Assembly: GCA_003990745.1 (NCBI GenBank)
Contig: RBNI01005128.1
Span: forward strand, 1-12,998
Source: Jimgerdemannia flammicorona
Taxonomy: Eukaryota > Mucoromycota > Endogonomycetes > Endogonales > Endogonaceae
Length of the DNA: 12,998 bases
Direction: 5' to 3'
Shown here one piece after another: positions 8,691-12,998 of this stretch; the stretch's first letter is position 1; each line of letters starts with the position of its first letter. Both the position numbers and the translations under genes were made by a program. Below the pieces are notes generated by a model, which was given only the letters and a program-made list of their open reading frames with translations, ran no database searches and had not been told where the DNA came from.

Positions 8691-9057
8691 GAAACTTGTC
8701 CATTTGAAGGTGGGAGGTGTATAAAGATTCAAACATTTTTATCTCTTCACCCTGTGAAACTACCTATATATTGTGCATTAAACACTTTCAAATTTAGCAT
8801 GCTTCCAGATCTCAGTATAACTAATATCTTTGGTCTTTCCAGATCTATTGGCCAGTTGATGAGTGTGGTGAGGTCAAAGTTGAAATTGATTTATACAGGA
8901 TCAGTAGTATTCTTTTAGATATGGAGGTAAAAGGCATGATGTCTATATTATTTATGAAGGAAATATTACTAGTTTGAGTAGTGATATACTGTTTAGATCA
9001 ATTGCATCAGATATTAAGAACATCAATCCAATATTATGGCCATTCTCTAGAAATTAA
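8691..9057 (+). pseudogene. Decayed coding remnant of unknown function
   Basis: Three overlapping frames are open in AT-rich DNA: 8691-8915 (75 codons to TAG), 8825-8974 (reads IYWPVDECGEVKVEIDLYR at its start) and about 8919-9054 (HDVYIIYEGNITSLSSDI, then NPILWPF, ending at TAA 9055-9057). The second and third look like one protein broken by a one-base shift near 8918-8925. CTTTCCAG just before the second frame resembles an acceptor. I do not recognise a family. It lies in the CpG-free block, so it is presumed dead. Confidence 0.35.
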
Positions 9058-9654
9058 GTAATATAAGCCAAATGTAAATAAAAACCTATAGATGATGGAT
9101 AAGCTTGTAGAATAATGATGAATACTAAATAAGTGCAAATTATAATAATATTACTCTCATAGGTCAACTAAGAAGAATAACAATTATGAGATACTCACAA
9201 AGGGATTTTAATAATTAGAATCTTATTTATAAGATAAGTGGACATCTCATCAGTAAGGACCATAATAGTAAAAACTTGGTAGTATAAATCTCATTAGTGT
9301 AAATTATGATAGTTTTTATTAACATTGCAGTAGAGTATATATATTATAGAGAATGACATAGATATATAACTGTAAAATTCAAATTACTCCTAACTATATA
9401 TAATAGATAACTTATAAAGAACTATATAAACAGAGCTATATATACTATATACAAACTTATCTATATAATCAGATGAAATAAAACTTTATTCTAGAATAGA
9501 ACTAGAGTATCTTTTTCAAAATCTGAAATATTTAAAGTATTCTATACAAGTAAACTATAAGTAATACTTGTGATTTTAAGATATATATAATAATTTTAAT
9601 TTTAGAAAATCTACTTTATATTATCTGAATCTTATACTATCTATATTTTCTATA
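9058..9654. other. AT-rich decayed DNA, nothing recognised
   Basis: Dense in TATATA-type sequence with no open frame of note and no CpG. It may be the leftward continuation of the mutated repeat starting at 9655, but I could not align it convincingly to sequence left of 6498. Confidence 0.5.
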
Positions 9655-10120
9655 TTGCTATCTAAGTCTCTTATTATTTATTTATAAAGAATCTATATCT
9701 AATATCATCAGACTGATTAAAGAAATTTGCACTCAGATCCAAATAATTAATTATATTATTTTTTAGTTCTTTTTCTTTTAAAAAAAAAATTATAATATCA
9801 GAATAATATTCTAAGAAATCTATTATAGATTACTAAGAATACTGAACTAATATTTAACTATTTTATATAATTTATTTATTAATAATATAATAATTATAAT
9901 AATTTATTATATATATATTGTAATATTATAATAGTCCTACATATTTATTAGATAAAACTTTTTATGAGATAACAAAATTTTTGCTTTATATAACTATGAT
10001 GTTACTCTCTTATCATTTTCTTATATATATAGTAGTAACCAGAATGTCTATCTATAAGTTATTCTTTTTGTATACTAAATACAACTTCCAGATAATCTCA
10101 ATATATGTTATTTGCTATTA
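9655..10120 (+). repeat. Dispersed repeat, hypermutated copy (copy B)
   Basis: Homologous to 6498-6900 in the same orientation. Site-by-site comparison shows TCG to TTA (6799-6800 versus 10003-10004), GCG to GTA (6817-6818 versus 10036-10037) and ACG to ATA (6882-6883 versus 10102-10103), plus CpG to TpG near 10105 and 10113, and many other C-to-T and G-to-A changes. Small TA-rich insertions make it longer. It is cut off on the right by the Copia LTR; in copy A the same sequence continues past the break. Confidence 0.75.
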
Positions 10121-10125
10121 TATAT

Positions 10126-10289
10126 TGAAATATTGAAATATCTTAGTTATAGCAATTTGATATATAGTGGTATAGTCTGACTATATTATCATTGTAAATA
10201 TTATCAATATATATAAAAGCATATAAGCTATCAATAAATAACTACATATAGCTCTCTTTTCTTCTCTTTACTCTTCTAAGTATTCCACA
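10126..10289 (+). repeat. Putative 5' LTR of a Copia-type retrotransposon
   Basis: A TG start within TATTGAAATATTGAAATATC and a CA end at TATTCCACA bracket about 164 bases. A TATATAAAAGC box at about 10210 would drive transcription. It lies between the abrupt end of repeat B and a gag reading frame, which is where a 5' LTR should be. No 3' LTR is in the window, so ends and target duplication cannot be checked. A primer-binding site is not clear. Confidence 0.45.
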
Positions 10290-10397
10290 ATAAAAGATTA
10301 TGAGTACTATTAGCAAAAGTAGATAATAGTAAAAGATATTCCTCTAATATATATACTATACTATATAAAGATATCATACTTATAAGATATATCAAAC

Positions 10398-11228
10398 ATG
10401 AGCCCACCAAGTAGTATAAGCAGAATGAGATCTAGAACAGATACTGATAGTATAAGTATATCTAATATAATAGTTATAACTATGACTATTCCTGCAGTAG
10501 TACTAATAATAATAAAGATAATTCCTATCTTTAATGGTAAGAATTATGCTATATGGAATACTATATGAAGAATCTCTTAAAAGAATATGGTCTGAAGGAC
10601 TATATATAAGAAGCCACAGATATAAATAATAGAATACAACTCTATAAGAGATTATAGAGTACTAAGAGAAATTATATTCATCCTTTCAAACATATAAATA
10701 AAACTCATTATTAATACTTGATAGCAAATAAAGCTTGAGAGATCTTACAAAATTACTATTAGCAGATATCTGTATCAAACAGATTCTATCTGAAAATATA
10801 GCTGTTCAACTTCTAAATAAAGTTTAAGGAGAGTATCTAGGACTATATCAACTATATTGACAATCTGGTGAATCAAGTGAATTATCTTTCTATACTAGTA
10901 GACCTCATTAAGGATGATAATAAGGTTCTGACTCTTATACATAGTATTCCCAAGATATATAATATAGTTATTATTACTATGAGAGAATCTGACAAACTAT
11001 CAGATTATAAGTATATCATCACAAGCCTTCTAAATAAGGAATTAAGACTAGATAGTAATAATGATAATAAAGACAATGAGAAAGCATTCTATAGAGTATA
11101 TAGATGAGACAAAGGTAAGCTGTAAGCATATAACCTCCAAGCTATTGAAATTACATATTACTCTTATAATAAATTCAGAAATCATATATAAGATTATAAA
11201 GCTAAGTTAACTCAAAGTTACAGAATAT
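10398..11228 (+). pseudogene. Broken Copia-type gag (UBN2-like) with zinc-knuckle remnant
   Basis: ATG 10398 opens a frame that reaches PIFNGKNYAIWNT (about 10527-10566). A shift follows, then NLLKEYGLKDYI in another frame. From about 10724 a third frame shows ANKA*EILQNYY, IDNLVNQVNYLSILVDLI, VLTLIHSIPKIYN and IITMRESDKLSDYKYI, the signature of the Copia Gag domain. The uninterrupted piece is 10868-11107. In the same frame, 11156-11197 resembles a zinc knuckle whose three Cys all read Tyr (TGT to TAT) and whose Arg reads TAA (CGA to TAA at 11189-11191). Stops at 10736 (TGG to TGA expected), and TAG/TAA at about 10769, 10796 and 10808, fit C-to-T decay. No protease, integrase or reverse transcriptase follows, so the element is truncated as well as mutated. 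Confidence 0.75.
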
Positions 11229-11278
11229 AAGAGATACAAAAAAAATAAAAAAAATAAAAAAAATAAAGAGATACAAAA
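11229..11278 (+). repeat. A-rich tandem tract between direct repeats
   Basis: Three AAAAAAAT-type units are flanked by direct copies of AGAGATACAAAA (11230-11241 and 11267-11278). The tract marks the place where Copia gag similarity ends and a different decayed reading frame begins, so it may be a deletion or insertion junction. Confidence 0.6.
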
Positions 11279-12222
11279 ATGAGATCTTACTAATCAGAAC
11301 TAAAAGTATATATACTGAATATATAATACATCAAAATGAAAAACTACAACAAACAACAATCACAACTCTCAAATATATATTCAGATATAACTACTGAAAT
11401 CTACAACTATATCTGTGCTAATATTTGGAATACTGTTATCAATGAAGCTATAGCTCCTCTACCCCTCATGAATATCCATAGTCTAACACTTCTTTATTTG
11501 TAGAAGCCCAATAGAATACTCTGAACATACTTAGTAAGACCCATAAAATCAGACAAATCTCAAGCTACTATCAGATCAGCCACCTCCTAGAAGATATGAT
11601 TAATTATTACTATAATATAGATATTACTGAAATGTCTCAATACCAGAAACTCATCACCCATAAATACTGAAAACTCTTTTATATATAAGTATAGTACCTT
11701 TATTCCTCATCTCTGAGTTACTATCACTGAAATGGTTGCCACTCTGATCTATGGCCAAATTGATGACATGGTATAAGAACTTAACTATAAGTATATCAAG
11801 TATACTCAAACCACAGACAGACTCTTTCTATACTCTAATAACTATATCCTGTGAATGCCTTAAGTTAGATATACCATAAAGGATATCTATGATATAATCT
11901 AGTTTAACAATGATAAAGCAGAAGACAATGATCCCTCTGATGCCAATATAACCTCTAACTAAGAATTACTACCAACTCTGAACATTCTGTCAACCTTGCT
12001 AATAAACTTACAACAGTTTATAACTATCTATGAGACCTATTGGAATAATGACTACTGGCATAAGTACCAATCTGCATTTATATCTGATTACTTTAACTAT
12101 AATGAAGAGATCAGAGAATATAATCTATACCTCTAGATAACTCTTAAGATTGAACCAACTACTCTATCTCCTAAGTACAAATAATATAAACAACAGCTAC
12201 CAGTATACTATAACCCTGCAAC
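11279..12222 (+). pseudogene. Decayed long reading frame of unknown function
   Basis: Starting at ATG 11279, one frame reads protein-like sequence for most of about 940 bases: IWNTVINEAIAPLPL, TEMVATLIYGQIDDMV, TDRLFLYSNNYIL, YETYWNNDYWHKYQS, EEIREYNLYL and QLPVYYNPATS. It is broken by about 15 stops. Between about 11558 and 11670 a neighbouring frame reads better (ISHLLEDMINYYYNIDITEM), indicating a frameshift pair. I recognise no family and see no reverse transcriptase, integrase or transposase motif. It could be part of a non-autonomous element, a divergent capsid-like gene or a captured host gene. It ends at the foldback element, which may have interrupted it. Confidence 0.45.
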
Positions 12223-12348
12223 TAGTACTCTGAATAAGTTGATCTGGATCAGATTCAAATCCCATCTGAATCAATTTGAATCAACCATTGTTTTGATTTC
12301 CAAATTAGACAATTAAATATTTATATTAATAACTCAATGAATAATTAT

Positions 12349-12425
12349 CCAATTTTAATGATCTTGATATCATTTGAAAGCCCTTAATAAGGCTTTTCTA
12401 ATAATATCAAGATCATTGAAATTGG
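12349..12425. repeat. Nested palindrome in the left arm of the foldback element
   Basis: CCAATTTTAATGATCTTGAT at the left end pairs with ATCAAGATCATTGAAATTGG at the right end, around a core GAAAGCCCTTAATAAGGCTTTTC. The 77-base unit is a hairpin within one arm. Confidence 0.75.
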
Positions 12426-12550
12426 ATTATATGTTGCTGAGTTATCAAGAAAAATGTCTGACTTGCCAATTTTGAAAATTATTTAACTTACTGATTTTGG
12501 AAATTTTCTTCAAAAGAATATTTTTCATTAATAGCTTCGTAATACATAAT

Positions 12551-12627
12551 CTGATTTTAATTTTCTTGGTATTATTAAAAAGGCCCTATTAAGGGCTTTC
12601 AAATGACATCAAGATTATCAAAATTGG
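12551..12627. repeat. Nested palindrome in the right arm of the foldback element
   Basis: A second 77-base hairpin, the inverted counterpart of 12349-12425, with core AAAGGCCCTATTAAGGGCTTTC. The four half-units are related, so the element has a palindrome-within-palindrome design. Confidence 0.7.
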
Positions 12628-12773
12628 ATGATTATTTATCAAGTTACTGATATAAATATTTAATTGTCTAATTTGAAAATCAAAACAATAGTTAATTCAA
12701 ATTGATCTGGATGGGATTCAATCCGAATTCAATCCAAATTCATCTAAATTAAATTGTCTCATTCAGAGTACTA

Positions 12774-12998
12774 TCTATAATATATAGTATTATAACTTAC
12801 TGAAAATATGCTGATAGTAAATCTGATAAAAGTGAAGACAATATATCTCTTCTCTGCCCACTGACACTCTATTTAACATATGAGACAGATGATGCAATCC
12901 TGTGGGATAGTGACATGGTTTCAACATACTACTATATAAATAAACAGAGAGATGTAATCCAAGAACTACTCTTTTTAAATAACTACTTTATTAGTTTT
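12774..12998. other. AT-rich decayed DNA, no gene seen
   Basis: CpG-free AT-rich sequence like that left of the foldback element. I could not join it to the reading frame before the insertion. Nothing else was recognised. Confidence 0.5.

Larger units (their letters stand above)
8646..12537. other. CpG-free hypermutated domain
   Basis: Reading line by line I find no CG dinucleotide across about 3.9 kb, though both C and G remain common and GC, CA and TG dinucleotides are present. TA is very abundant. Decayed reading frames inside carry stops at places where CGA, CGG, CAG, CAA or TGG are expected. This fits C-to-T mutation on both strands with CpG strongly preferred. It is like fungal RIP in outcome, but the preferred dinucleotide differs from the CpA of Neurospora. 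Confidence 0.85.
12223..12773. mobile_element. Foldback/MITE-like element with TA target duplication
   Basis: TA at 12223-12224 and 12772-12773 flank termini GTACTCTGAAT (12225-12235) and its exact reverse complement ATTCAGAGTAC (12761-12771). Inward, the arms pair for about 230 bases each with few mismatches; for example CAAATTAGACAATTAAATATTTATA at 12301-12325 is matched exactly at 12651-12675. The right arm has about 20 extra bases near its tip. No coding capacity is seen. TA duplications are typical of Tc1/mariner-type transposases, so mobilisation in trans by such an enzyme is inferred, but no family was matched. Confidence 0.8.

Noticed and set aside
8646..12537. Mitochondrial insertion as the cause of the AT-rich block
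   Set aside because: No mitochondrial gene is recognised, and the contents are Copia gag, dispersed repeat and decayed frames with C-to-T damage, which fits mutated nuclear repeats better.

Overview
The window looks like nuclear DNA of a fungus, or less likely another small-intron eukaryote. Genes carry short GT-AG introns of 80 to 130 bases, core promoters have TATA boxes, and no bacterial operon structure is visible. The right-hand third is an AT-rich block of decayed repeats of the kind left by repeat-directed C-to-T mutation in fungi. I cannot name the species.

Layout. (1) 1-1850: a poly-G start, then a two-exon gene (221-1659, +) for a secreted, low-complexity Gly/Pro/Gln-rich protein of about 452 residues with an acidic, aromatic C-terminus. 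(2) 2213-4352 (-): a convergent three-exon gene for a 635-residue protein that joins an N-terminal BTB/BACK-like region to a C-terminal PAK/STE20-type kinase domain. The kinase has several non-canonical residues at key positions. (3) 4353-6497: intergenic DNA with four poly-T runs and one weak hypothetical ORF cluster behind a TATA box. (4) 6498-8490: repeat DNA arranged as a large imperfect inverted repeat, with a partial third copy in its centre. (5) 8646-12537: about 3.9 kb in which I find no CpG at all. It holds a decayed coding remnant, a hypermutated copy of the 6498-6900 repeat, the 5' part of a Copia-type LTR retrotransposon (LTR and broken gag), and a second decayed reading frame of unknown nature. 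(6) 12223-12773: a foldback/MITE-like element with TA target duplications and nested palindromes, carrying the only two CpGs seen after 8646.

The two intact genes show no obvious functional link; they are simply convergent neighbours. The most informative structure is the repeat pair 6498-6900 (CpG-bearing) and 9655-10120 (CpG-free). Aligned by eye, it shows what the mutation process did: CpG often became TpA, meaning both strands changed, with further C-to-T and G-to-A changes elsewhere. The BTB-PAK fusion kinase is the most interesting protein. All alignments, counts and splice predictions here were done by eye.
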